Assembly: GCA_034664295.1 (NCBI GenBank) | Contig: JAXDHV010000012.1 | Span: forward strand, 83,168-147,167 | Origin: Palsa-513 sp034664295 | GTDB lineage: Bacteria > Actinomycetota > Thermoleophilia > Solirubrobacterales > Solirubrobacteraceae | Direction of reading: 5' to 3' | Length of the DNA: 64,000 nt | Shown: positions 1-7,350 of the stretch, one piece after another | Layout: each line of letters starts with the position of its first letter | How positions within the stretch are numbered: position 1 is the stretch's first letter | Notes under the pieces: model-generated | Seen by the model: only the letters and a program-made list of their open reading frames with translations | Told to the model about the DNA's origin: nothing | The model's database searches: none | Program-made: the position numbers and the translations under genes

Positions 1-3000
1 CGGGGCGCTCCCGGGAACCGCGGCCGGCTGAGCGGCGCTGCCCGAGTCGGCGTGGTCCGCGGCCTCGACGGCCGGCGGTGGCCCCACCGTGGTCTTCCGC
101 CCGGTCGACCGGCGGGGACGCCGGGACAACACCTCGGGCATTGCGCCGTCGGGCTGCCGGGGATCTGCGGGCGACGTGTCCGCCGTCCGTGCGGCGGCCG
201 GCGCGCGGACCCGCATTCCCGTCGGGGCCGGCGCAGGCGCGGGGGCAAAGGCCGGCACGAGGACCCGCGGCTTCACGACGGCCTGCTGCTCGGCCTCGGT
301 CGGTGGTCCGGCCGGTGAGCCGTCGCGCACTCGGGATGCCCCGGCCACCCCGGAAACTCCGGAACTTCCGGAGACCTCGGGCGTCTCGGAACCCCTTGAA
401 GCCCCGGGAGCCTCGGGAACCACGGAAGCCTCGGAGACCCCGGGAGCCTCGGAAACCCCGGAAGCCCCGGCGGCCCGGGCGCCGTCTGGGCGCGAGCCGG
501 CAGAGTCGGCAGAGCCGGCCAGGCGACCGGAAGCGCCGCGGCGTGCCCCGCGCCGGGTCCCACGGCCGCGGCCCTGCGGCTGGGCCTGACCGTCGTTGTC
601 CCCGGACGAGCCCCGTCCATCCGATCGATCGCCGCCGCCGCGGCCGACGGAATCCCCGGCGACACGCGCATGAACCTGGGCGTCGGCCGACGGCCGACCG
701 TCCGTCTCGCCGGCGGCGGCCCTGCTCCCGTTGAGGTTCGCGTCGACGGCGTGCTCGTTCAGTCCGACCGGCACCTGACCGTCAGATCCATTGGCCCCCC
801 GCCGGCGGCGGCGCTTGCCCCGTGCCCGGCGCTTGGGGAAGTTCCGCAGGAGCTCGCGGGCGAGGGCCGGCGGCTTGCGGGCCATCCGCGTGCGGGCCCC
901 CCGGAGGACCTCCTCGGCCTCGGGCGTGTGGGCGAGCGCGGCCGCGAGGAGGGCGGCGGCCAAGCGGCGGTCCTGCTTGCGGATCGCCTGGACGAGGCGG
1001 CGGGCGTTGCGGGCGTGGGCGGCGCCCGACGAGTTGACGAGCAGGCCGAGGAGGCGCTTGGTCTCGGGCCAGCGCTGGGCCGCGTACTCCTCGTGGACGT
1101 CGCGGGTGTACTCGGCCATCCGCCAGATCCAGGCGTTCGCCTGGTCGCGGCGGCCGATCCGCTTGTCGACCATCGCCTGGAGCATGATCTTCGTGCCCTC
1201 GCGGCGCTCTTCGCGCGCCCAGTTGCCCATCTCCTCGATCGCCAGGTCGAACGCCTCGGCGTCGCGGATCGCGGCGATCTCGGCCAGCGCCTTGAGGCGG
1301 AGCTGGGCGTTGGGGTTGCGCTGGACGGCGGTCGACAGGAACCGGCGGCGGAGCTCACCGGTCCGGTCGAAGTGGAGCATCGCTCGCGCCCGGCGCCACC
1401 CGTGGGGCTGGACGCGGGCGCCGGCCAGTGCGGCCCAGCCGTGCTGGTCGACGTAGTCGAGGTGCTCGACGGCGATCCGCCAGAGCTCCCGCTCGAAGAC
1501 CTCGGTCCGCCGGTCGGGCTCGGCGCAGACCGGGAGGACGCGGCGCTCGACGCGGACCCGCCGGCCACGTCCCCGGCGGACCGGACCGACGACGATCGCC
1601 CCGCCGCGGTAGACGTCGCGGTCGAGCAGCGAGTGGAGGGTGACGACCGGGTCGTCGTGCTTGGTCGCCGGGTGGACGAAGTCGACGACGAGGCCGGCCT
1701 CCTTGCCGGGATGGCGGCGGGTGACCCGTCCGACCCGCTGCTGGTAGATCCGCTTGGACGCGGTCGGGGCGAGGTGGATGCAGACGGTCGCCCGGGGGCT
1801 GTTCCAGCCCTCGGCGAGGAGCTGGGCGTTGATCAGGACGTCGATCTCGCCGTTCTCGTACCGGGCGAGGATCGACGCGAGCTCGCGCTTCTTGGTCTCG
1901 CCGGACACGGCCATCGCCTTGAGCCCGGCCTCGCGGAAAGCCTCGGCGAGGTTGAAGGCGTGGCGGACGCCGGCGGCGTACACGACGCCCGGCACGCCGT
2001 TGAAGCGGGTCTTGTAGAGGTCGGCCATCGCGACGTTGAACGGCTGCTGGTCGAGCAGCTCGGCGAGCATCTCCTGGTCGAACTCGGTGTCGACCTCGCC
2101 CCGCCGCAAGGGGACCTTGGCGATCGTGCGGACGCCGGTCCCCGGGGGGATGCGAACGCACCGAAGGGGAGAGATCACGCCACGGCGGGCGGCCTGCGCG
2201 AGGTCGAAGCGGGACGTCTGGGTCGGGAAGAGATCGGTCACGTGGCGGGCGATCAGCGCGCCGGTCGCGGTCATGCCGACGAAGATCGGACCGGTCCACG
2301 CGCGGATCGCGGCACTCGTCTTCTCGCCCAGGGCGGTGTGCGCCTCGTCGCAGATCACGATCGTGTAGGCGCTTGAGATGTTCCCGGCGTTGCGGACGAA
2401 CCACTGGTAGGTCTCGACCGTCACAGGCCCGTCGCCGCGGTCCTGACCGGCGAGCAGGGCCGGGCAGATCCGCTTGGCGTAGCCGCGGTCGCGGAGCTCG
2501 CCGTGGAACTGGTCGACGAGGTTGCGGCGGTGGGTGAGGATCAGGACGCCGCCGGTGCGGGAGGCCTCGACGAAGCCGAGCGCGGCGACCGTCTTGCCGG
2601 CGCCGGTCGCGTGCTCGAACCAGAAGCGCTTGGCGGCGTTGGGATCCTCGGCCTGCTCGGGGAGCTGGTCCTCGCCGTCGAGCGCTGAGGAGTCGTCCTC
2701 CTCGTCCCAGTCATCAGGCGGCGCCTCGAGCTCGGCGCGGTCGAGCTCGGCCTCGAGCTCGGCGGTGACGTCGTCGTCGTCGTCCTCGTCCTCGTCGTCG
2801 TCGGCGACCGCCGGCGCGAACTCGTCGTCGTCGTCGTCGTCCTCGTCCTCGTCGTCTGGCTCGGGTCCGCTGACGTCGTCGTCGGTCAGCGTGATCTCGT
2901 CGATCTCGACCCCGAGGATCGACGCCTGGGCGAGCAGGTCGGGGTCGATCGCCCGGGTGCCGTTCCCGTTGACGAAGGCCCGGGACTGGGCCTCGGCGAG

Positions 3001-3330
3001 GAGGGCGGTCAGCGTCCCGGAGAGGGCGTCGACCTGGTGTGCGGAGAGGACCGTCCCGTCGACCAGCTTCGGCTCGTCGTCTGAGAGGACGCGCTCGAGC
3101 CCGAGCAGGAGGGAGAACTCCCGCCGCCAGGCGGTCGACGGCTCCTTGAGGCCGTCGGCGATCTCGGCGAGGGCGACCTCGAGAGCACGTCCGCGAGGCG
3201 CGTGGGGGGCCAGCGCGACGGCGGGATCCTCGCCTTCGTGGAGGAATCGTTCGTGGGTGAACTTCTCCGCGCGAGAGATCTCTGCGGAACGCGGGGGGGC
3301 CGCAACGGCCAGTGAGGTGGAATCAGCCAT
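1..3330 (-). CDS. DEAD/DEAH-box superfamily 2 helicase, 3' end beyond the window
   Basis: Nucleic-acid-dependent ATPase/helicase of superfamily 2 (type III restriction/UvrB-like architecture), open over 1110 codons with no stop before the window edge. ATG at 3330 follows a GGAG about 8 nt upstream. The N-terminal 140 residues match nothing I recognise and are followed by an Asp/Glu-rich stretch (about 145-210). Walker A ATGAGKT has its Lys at 246, motif II is DEAH at 328-331, GMTATG is motif III, and motif VI QQRVGRVTRR lies near 530. From about residue 840 the protein becomes an Arg-rich then Ala/Gly/Ser/Pro-rich tail with imperfect SEAPGVSEAS-like repeats. A divergent thioredoxin-like gene starts 160 bp away. 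The helicase call rests on motifs; the substrate (DNA or RNA) cannot be read from the sequence. Confidence 0.85.
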   Translation of the reverse strand, partial: MADSTSLAVAAPPRSAEISRAEKFTHERFLHEGEDPAVALAPHAPRGRALEVALAEIADGLKEPSTAWRREFSLLLGLERVLSDDEPKLVDGTVLSAHQVDALSGTLTALLAEAQSRAFVNGNGTRAIDPDLLAQASILGVEIDEITLTDDDVSGPEPDDEDEDDDDDDEFAPAVADDDEDEDDDDDVTAELEAELDRAELEAPPDDWDEEDDSSALDGEDQLPEQAEDPNAAKRFWFEHATGAGKTVAALGFVEASRTGGVLILTHRRNLVDQFHGELRDRGYAKRICPALLAGQDRGDGPVTVETYQWFVRNAGNISSAYTIVICDEAHTALGEKTSAAIRAWTGPIFVGMTATGALIARHVTDLFPTQTSRFDLAQAARRGVISPLRCVRIPPGTGVRTIAKVPLRRGEVDTEFDQEMLAELLDQQPFNVAMADLYKTRFNGVPGVVYAAGVRHAFNLAEAFREAGLKAMAVSGETKKRELASILARYENGEIDVLINAQLLAEGWNSPRATVCIHLAPTASKRIYQQRVGRVTRRHPGKEAGLVVDFVHPATKHDDPVVTLHSLLDRDVYRGGAIVVGPVRRGRGRRVRVERRVLPVCAEPDRRTEVFERELWRIAVEHLDYVDQHGWAALAGARVQPHGWRRARAMLHFDRTGELRRRFLSTAVQRNPNAQLRLKALAEIAAIRDAEAFDLAIEEMGNWAREERREGTKIMLQAMVDKRIGRRDQANAWIWRMAEYTRDVHEEYAAQRWPETKRLLGLLVNSSGAAHARNARRLVQAIRKQDRRLAAALLAAALAHTPEAEEVLRGARTRMARKPPALARELLRNFPKRRARGKRRRRRGANGSDGQVPVGLNEHAVDANLNGSRAAAGETDGRPSADAQVHARVAGDSVGRGGGDRSDGRGSSGDNDGQAQPQGRGRGTRRGARRGASGRLAGSADSAGSRPDGARAAGASGVSEAPGVSEASVVPEAPGASRGSETPEVSGSSGVSGVAGASRVRDGSPAGPPTEAEQQAVVKPRVLVPAFAPAPAPAPTGMRVRAPAAARTADTSPADPRQPDGAMPEVLSRRPRRSTGRKTTVGPPPAVEAADHADSGSAAQPAAVPGSAP

Positions 3331-3409
3331 GGAGAGACTCCGAACTTCCTGAGGCGGAGTCGCGGGCGAGATTTCGCGCGACTCGAGTACACCGACTTCG
3401 CTTAGAGCG

Positions 3410-3435
3410 GCGAGTCCGTCTGACGGCGGACTCGC
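3410..3435. promoter_or_regulatory. 9-bp inverted repeat in a divergent promoter region
   Basis: Perfect arms GCGAGTCCG (3410-3418) and CGGACTCGC (3427-3435) flank an 8-nt spacer. The dyad lies between the divergent helicase (start 3330) and the thioredoxin-like gene. It covers the expected -35 region of a TAGGAT -10 box at 3446-3451. It could be an operator or an RNA hairpin; no regulator is encoded next to it. Confidence 0.45.
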
Positions 3436-3489
3436 GTTACGCCTTTAGGATACCGCAACCGGCGGCGTGTGAAACTCTGCGCCCTCGAG

Positions 3490-4047
3490 ATGCGCCGGGT
3501 TCTGCTGATCGCCACCCTCATCGGAGCCTCGTCGATCTCCGGGTGCGGGACCGCCGTCGTGAGTCGGGCACCGACCGCAAAGGAGATCCGCGCGGCGTTC
3601 GCGGGGTCACCGGCGCCGCTGGCCCGCCTCCACGCGCAGGCCAACCGACTGGTCGCGACGACACCGGCGAAGTTCCGGGCGGTCCTCTCCTCGCTCGCCG
3701 GTTACCCGGTGATCGTCAACCAGTGGGGGTCGTGGTGCGGGCCGTGCAGGACGGAGTTCCCGGTCCTCCAACAGGCGGCGCTACGCCTCGGCCGGCGGGT
3801 CGCGGTGGTCGGCCTGGACGTCTCCGACGACCCGGGGCGGGCGGCGGCGTTCGTGCGGAGGTTCCCGGTCACCTACCCGAGCTACGTCGACCCCAGCGCG
3901 CGGGTGGCGTTCTCGCTGAAGGCGGGCGCCTACTACCCGACGACGCAGTTCTACGACAGGTCGGGGAAGCTCGCCTTCACGCACCTGGGGCCTTACCGGA
4001 GCGTCGGTCAGCTACTCGCGGACGCGACCGCCCACGCGGGCGCGTGA
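3490..4047 (+). CDS. TlpA/ResA-like thioredoxin-fold lipoprotein
   Basis: Predicted membrane-anchored thiol-disulfide oxidoreductase acting outside the cytoplasmic membrane. A signal peptide (MRRVLLIATLIG) ends in the lipobox SISGC. The thioredoxin fold carries the redox motif WCGPC inside WGSWCGPCRTEFP, followed by a conserved-type V(V)GLDVSDD strand and a cis-Pro region near YYPTTQFYD. At 185 residues it is a single-domain family member. I chose ATG 3490 because it puts a basic n-region directly before the hydrophobic core; an in-frame GTG at 3469 would add seven residues. A TAGGAT -10 box at 3446-3451 would give a short leader. TlpA/ResA proteins usually serve cytochrome c maturation or oxidative folding, but no such genes are adjacent, so the partner is unknown. 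Confidence 0.85.
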   Translation: MRRVLLIATLIGASSISGCGTAVVSRAPTAKEIRAAFAGSPAPLARLHAQANRLVATTPAKFRAVLSSLAGYPVIVNQWGSWCGPCRTEFPVLQQAALRLGRRVAVVGLDVSDDPGRAAAFVRRFPVTYPSYVDPSARVAFSLKAGAYYPTTQFYDRSGKLAFTHLGPYRSVGQLLADATAHAGA

Positions 4048-4101
4048 GCGATCGGTGGTCGTTGGGCTGGATTTCTGGCCACGCGCGCTCGCCAGAGGGA
4101 T

Positions 4102-4167
4102 CGGCTAACCGCAGAGAGGTGTCTGGCCCTCGGGCGGCTAGCCGCAGAGCGGCGTGTGGCCGTCGGG
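4102..4167. repeat. 33-bp tandem duplication of the sigma-factor 3' end
   Basis: Units 4102-4134 and 4135-4167 match at 28 of 33 positions. The second unit encodes the last codons of the sigma gene (PDGHTPLCG and its stop). The first unit, downstream on the minus strand, encodes PEGQTPLCG and another TAG. The stop codon itself was therefore duplicated, leaving an untranslated copy of the C-terminus in the 3' UTR. Confidence 0.7.
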
Positions 4168-4749
4168 CAGGGCTGCCCGCAGCTTCTCGAGGGCCAGCCG
4201 GATGCGGCCCTTGATCGTCCCCAGGGGGATCCCGAGCTGCTGGGTGATCTCGGCGTGGGTGAGGCCGGCGAAGTACGCGAGCTCGATGACCTGGCGCTGC
4301 TCGGAGGGAAGGGTCTCGAGGAGGACGTGGAGCTCCTGCTGCTCGGTGAGGGCGACCACCTCGTCCTCGGTGCAGTCCGCGGACGGGTTGAGCTCGAGGC
4401 CGTCGTCGGTCCGCAGGACGATGTCCCGGTCGCGGCGGCGGAGGTCGATCGCGCGGTTGCGGACGATCGACTGGAGCCACCACTTGACCCGGCCGCGGCC
4501 CGGCTCGTAGCTCGCGCGGCTGCGCCAGAGGGCGATGAAGGCCTCCTGGGCGGCGTCGGCCGCGAGGCCGCGATCCTCGAGGATCCGCATCGCCAGCCAG
4601 AAGACCTGGGTCGAGTGGCGGTCGTAGAGGACTTCGAAGGCGTGCGGGTCATTACGCTGAACGAGCGCCATCAGGCGCTCGTCGGTCATCATCCGATCGG
4701 AAGCCGATCGGCTGGCCGCCACATCCGTTGGTTGGACCCTCAATTCCAC
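4138..4749 (-). CDS. ECF-type RNA polymerase sigma factor
   Basis: Extracytoplasmic-function sigma-70 factor, 203 residues. Region 2 covers roughly residues 25-95 (FEVLYDRHSTQVFWLAMRIL, DAAQEAF, WWLQSIVRNRAIDLRRR). Region 4 runs from about 140 to the end, with the helix-turn-helix segment HAEITQQLGIPLGTIKGRIR that would contact the -35 element. GTG 4749 lies 11 nt behind a TAGGAT box; an ATG pair at 4692/4689 is the alternative and removes a tail of no family similarity. No anti-sigma gene sits next to it: the downstream neighbour is the convergent thioredoxin-like lipoprotein and upstream is moaA. The signal it responds to cannot be deduced. Confidence 0.9.
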   Translation of the reverse strand: MELRVQPTDVAASRSASDRMMTDERLMALVQRNDPHAFEVLYDRHSTQVFWLAMRILEDRGLAADAAQEAFIALWRSRASYEPGRGRVKWWLQSIVRNRAIDLRRRDRDIVLRTDDGLELNPSADCTEDEVVALTEQQELHVLLETLPSEQRQVIELAYFAGLTHAEITQQLGIPLGTIKGRIRLALEKLRAALPDGHTPLCG

Positions 4750-4760
4750 CGTCGCACGTC

Positions 4761-4766
4761 ATCCTA
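4761..4766 (-). promoter_or_regulatory. -10 box of the ECF sigma gene
   Basis: TAGGAT on the minus strand, 11 nt before GTG 4749. It would give a leader of only a few nucleotides. Confidence 0.4.
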
Positions 4767-4895
4767 GCCTCAGACCGCACATACTCCGCCGACCCGGCCC
4801 GTCGGCAACCGCCGGACGAGACCGCAACCGAGAGTCTGAAAGCGAGTTCTCGGGTACCAGTGATCCGGATCACTCCTGCCTACGCATAGGAAGTC

Positions 4896-5888
4896 GTGGC
4901 CGAACTACTCAGAGACGGACATGGTCGACCGATCGGGGATCTGCGGATCTCGGTGATCGACCGGTGCAACTTCCGCTGCCAGTACTGCATGCCGGCCGAG
5001 GGCCTGCCGTGGCTCGAGCGAGCGGACCTATTGACGTTCGAGGAGATCGAGCGGCTCGTGCAGATCATGGCGCCGATGGGCGTGAGCGAGGTCCGGCTGA
5101 CGGGCGGCGAGCCGACGGTCCGCAAGGACCTGCCCCGCCTGGTGGCGATGCTGGCGGGCGTCGAGGAGCTCGAGGAGATCTCGCTGACGACGAACGGCTA
5201 CCTGCTCGAGCGCCACGCCGAGGCCCTCGTGAGGGCGGGGGTCAACCGCTTCAACGTGTCGATCGACTCGCTCCAGCGCGACCGCTTCTTCCAGCAGACG
5301 CGGCGCGACTCGCTGCCGCAGGTCCTGCGGGGGCTCGAGGTGCTCGCCAAGTATCCCGAGGCCCACCCGATCAAGGTCAACGCGGTGGCGATCAGGGACT
5401 TCACCGAGCTCGAGGTCCTGCCGTTCGCGCGGTTCGCGCGCGAGCAGCCCTACGAGGTCCGCTTCATCGAGTTCATGCCGCTCGACGGCGACCGCAGCTG
5501 GAAGGCCGACGCGGTGCTGACGGGGGCGGAGATCCGCGACCTGATCCACGCGGTCTACCCGCTCGAGCGCGAGCCGCGGGAGCGCTCGGCGACGGCGCGG
5601 ACCTACAGGTTCGCCGACGGGAAGGGCCGGGTCGGGTTCATCAACCCGGTCTCCGAGCCGTTCTGCGGCGACTGCAACCGGATCCGGCTGACCGCTGACG
5701 GGAAGCTCCGGACGTGCCTGTTCTCGCTCAACGAGACCGACCTCCGAGGGCCGATGCGCGACGGCGAGAGCGACGAGGTGATCGAGGAGATCATCCGGGC
5801 GGCGGTCTGGAAGAAGGAGCTCAAGCATCACGTCGGCGAGCCCGGCTTCATCCAGCCGGCCCGCTCGATGTCGGCAATCGGCGGCTAG
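4896..5888 (+). CDS. moaA: GTP 3',8-cyclase, molybdopterin biosynthesis
   Basis: Radical-SAM enzyme that rearranges GTP to 3',8-cyclo-GTP, the first step of molybdenum cofactor synthesis. The N-terminal [4Fe-4S] motif is CNFRCQYC (Cys 24, 28, 31), followed by the SAM-binding GGEPTVR. The C-terminal second cluster is in FCGDCNRIRLTADGKLRTCLF-like sequence. The protein ends in the Gly-Gly tail (AIGG) that MoaA needs for catalysis. At 330 residues it is full length. GTG 4896 fits the usual N-terminus (LLRDGHGRPIGDLRIS). No other moa gene is adjacent, but moeA is at 58.4 kb. Its stop codon overlaps by 4 bp the stop of a decayed convergent gene. Confidence 0.97.
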   Translation: MAELLRDGHGRPIGDLRISVIDRCNFRCQYCMPAEGLPWLERADLLTFEEIERLVQIMAPMGVSEVRLTGGEPTVRKDLPRLVAMLAGVEELEEISLTTNGYLLERHAEALVRAGVNRFNVSIDSLQRDRFFQQTRRDSLPQVLRGLEVLAKYPEAHPIKVNAVAIRDFTELEVLPFARFAREQPYEVRFIEFMPLDGDRSWKADAVLTGAEIRDLIHAVYPLEREPRERSATARTYRFADGKGRVGFINPVSEPFCGDCNRIRLTADGKLRTCLFSLNETDLRGPMRDGESDEVIEEIIRAAVWKKELKHHVGEPGFIQPARSMSAIGG

Positions 5889-6018
5889 CAGCTCAGGACG
5901 CCGGAAGCGATCGCGTAGACGGCGAGCGCGAGGATGCGGGACAGTGCCCGAACCCGGCTCCTCGCGCGGGCCCGGCCGAGCAGCGTCGCGCCGAGGTAGC
6001 CGCCGGCCGAAGACCACG
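5885..6018 (-). pseudogene. Possible C-terminal remnant of a membrane transporter (TSUP/TauE-like)
   Basis: On the minus strand, about 40 codons read AGGYLGATLLG followed by a basic stretch and a final hydrophobic helix ending in a stop that overlaps the moaA stop. This resembles the end of TSUP (TauE/SafE) permeases. Upstream the frame is closed by a TGA at about 6026, and a hydrophobic stretch (ILTAIVVFG) continues in another frame. That pattern suggests a frameshifted, 5'-truncated gene. The family assignment is tentative. Confidence 0.35.
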
Positions 6019-6087
6019 ATGGCCGTCAGGATCGCTTCAGTACCAGCCGCGTCCGCCGTGTGGCGCTCGCCACGGGTTGGCCTGACC

Positions 6088-6093
6088 TAGGAT
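6088..6093 (+). promoter_or_regulatory. Leaderless -10 box driving the 6.1-9.4 kb operon
   Basis: TAGGAT lies 7 nt before ATG 6101, the same geometry as the other leaderless starts here. Transcription would begin at or next to the ATG of the 16-codon upstream ORF. Confidence 0.55.
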
Positions 6094-6100
6094 GCCCGAC

Positions 6101-6151
6101 ATGCACGCTCGGTCAGGACGGGAGGGGGTGAGCCGGATGAGATCTCGCTGA
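6101..6151 (+). CDS. Leaderless 16-residue upstream ORF (candidate leader peptide)
   Basis: ATG 6101 opens a 17-codon frame encoding MHARSGREGVSRMRSR and ending in TGA at 6151. A TAGGAT -10 box 7 nt upstream would place the transcript start at the ATG. The peptide is very basic (five Arg in 16 residues). It ends 68 nt before the acyl-CoA-dehydrogenase-like gene, with a GC hairpin between them. Position and size resemble actinobacterial leader peptides that control downstream operons by translation, but the sequence has no Cys run or other diagnostic codon cluster except Arg. That it is translated is inference. Confidence 0.45.
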   Translation: MHARSGREGVSRMRSR

Positions 6152-6167
6152 GGACGTTCGACATCGG

Positions 6168-6184
6168 CCGCCCCGTGTGGGCGG
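6168..6184 (+). promoter_or_regulatory. GC hairpin between upstream ORF and operon
   Basis: Arms CCGCCC and GGGCGG flank a 5-nt loop. The hairpin sits after the 16-codon ORF and just before the GAGGAG ribosome-binding site of the next gene. It could act as an attenuator or as a translation-control stem. Confidence 0.35.
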
Positions 6185-6219
6185 AGAGCCCATTCTGCAA
6201 TCTCCGAGGAGCGTTGTTC

Positions 6220-7350
6220 ATGTCATCAGCGACAGTTGCGCTGGTCGAGGACGTCTGCGAGGTCGCGCGCGAGGCGATAGCGCCGCTGGCCGCGGCCGTC
6301 GACCGCGACCGAGCCTTTCCCGAATCGTCGATGCGGGCCCTGGCCGAGCGCGGAGCGTTTGGCCTGCTGGTTCCCGAGGCGTTCGGAGGTGCCGGCGGCG
6401 CGATCACCGAGCTCGCCGGCGCGTGCGAGGCGCTCGGCAGCGCGTGCGCGTCGTCGGCGATGGTGTTCCTGATGCACTCCGTCGCGGCCGCGACGATCGC
6501 ACTCGGCGGGGGCGAGCGCGCCCGCGAGTACCTCGAGGCGATCGCGGCCGGCCGCAAGCTCGGGACGCTGGCCTTCAGCGAGCGGGGAACCGGCGCGCAC
6601 TTCTACGCGCCGGAGCTGAGCGCCGAGCTCGGGGACGCCGGGGTCCGGATCCGCGGGCGCAAGAGCTTCGTGACCTCCGGTGGGCACGCCGACATCTACC
6701 TCGTCCTGGTGCGCAGCACGCACGACGGCGAAGGCCTCGACTGCTATGCCGTCGAGGCTACGGACGGGATCCGCTTCGAAGGCCGATGGGACGGCCTCGG
6801 GATGACCGGCAACTCCAGCGTCGCCGCGGAGTTCGACTGCCTCGTGGACGTCGCCTCGCGGATCGGCGGCTCGGGCGCCGGGCAGGCGCTCGTCTTCACG
6901 GCCGTCGCTCCGTTCTTCCTCGCCGGCCTGGCCGCCGTCAACGTCGGGATCGCCGCCGCGGCGCTGGCCGCGGCCGTGGAGCACTCCTCGACACGGCGCT
7001 ACGCCGGCGGTGGGTCGCTCGCCGAGATCCAGTCGATCCAGCACGCCCTGGCCGACATGGACATGAGCACGCGAGCTGCGCGACTGGTGGTGCATGACGC
7101 AGCGCGGCTGGCCGACGCCGGGGACGAGGGCGCGCTGGTCGCCCTGATGGAGGCCAAGGTGATCGCCACGGAGGCGGCGGTCTCTGTCACCCAGACGGCG
7201 CTCGAGGTGTGCGGCGGCCAGGGCTACTCACGCGCGATGCCGATCGAGCGTCACCTGCGCGACGCGCGGGCGGGCGCGGTGATGGCGCCCACCAACGGCG
7301 TCCTTCGCAACTGGACCGGCAAGGCGCTCGCCGGCCTCCCGGTCCCGTGA
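6220..7350 (+). CDS. Acyl-CoA-dehydrogenase-fold flavoprotein lacking the usual catalytic Glu
   Basis: 376-residue member of the acyl-CoA dehydrogenase superfamily: an N-terminal helical domain (to about 115), a middle beta domain with AFSERGTGAHF and KSFVTSGGHADIYLV, and a C-terminal helical domain with CGGQGYSRAMPIERHLRDARAG. In true dehydrogenases that last motif continues to a Glu-Gly-Thr containing the catalytic base; here it reads VMAPTNGVLR, so the Glu is replaced. Loss of this base is typical of flavin monooxygenase-like relatives (DszC/SfnB and N-hydroxylase types), so oxygenation is possible but unproven. ATG 6220 has GAGGAG 9 nt upstream. The stop overlaps the next gene's GTG by 4 nt (GTGA), so translation is coupled. 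Confidence 0.85.
   Translation: MSSATVALVEDVCEVAREAIAPLAAAVDRDRAFPESSMRALAERGAFGLLVPEAFGGAGGAITELAGACEALGSACASSAMVFLMHSVAAATIALGGGERAREYLEAIAAGRKLGTLAFSERGTGAHFYAPELSAELGDAGVRIRGRKSFVTSGGHADIYLVLVRSTHDGEGLDCYAVEATDGIRFEGRWDGLGMTGNSSVAAEFDCLVDVASRIGGSGAGQALVFTAVAPFFLAGLAAVNVGIAAAALAAAVEHSSTRRYAGGGSLAEIQSIQHALADMDMSTRAARLVVHDAARLADAGDEGALVALMEAKVIATEAAVSVTQTALEVCGGQGYSRAMPIERHLRDARAGAVMAPTNGVLRNWTGKALAGLPVP

Noticed and set aside
670..2376. Long plus-strand open frame of 568 codons
   Set aside because: It lies entirely opposite the helicase gene and its product is Val/Gly/Asp/Arg-biased nonsense, the usual result of reading high-GC genes backwards.
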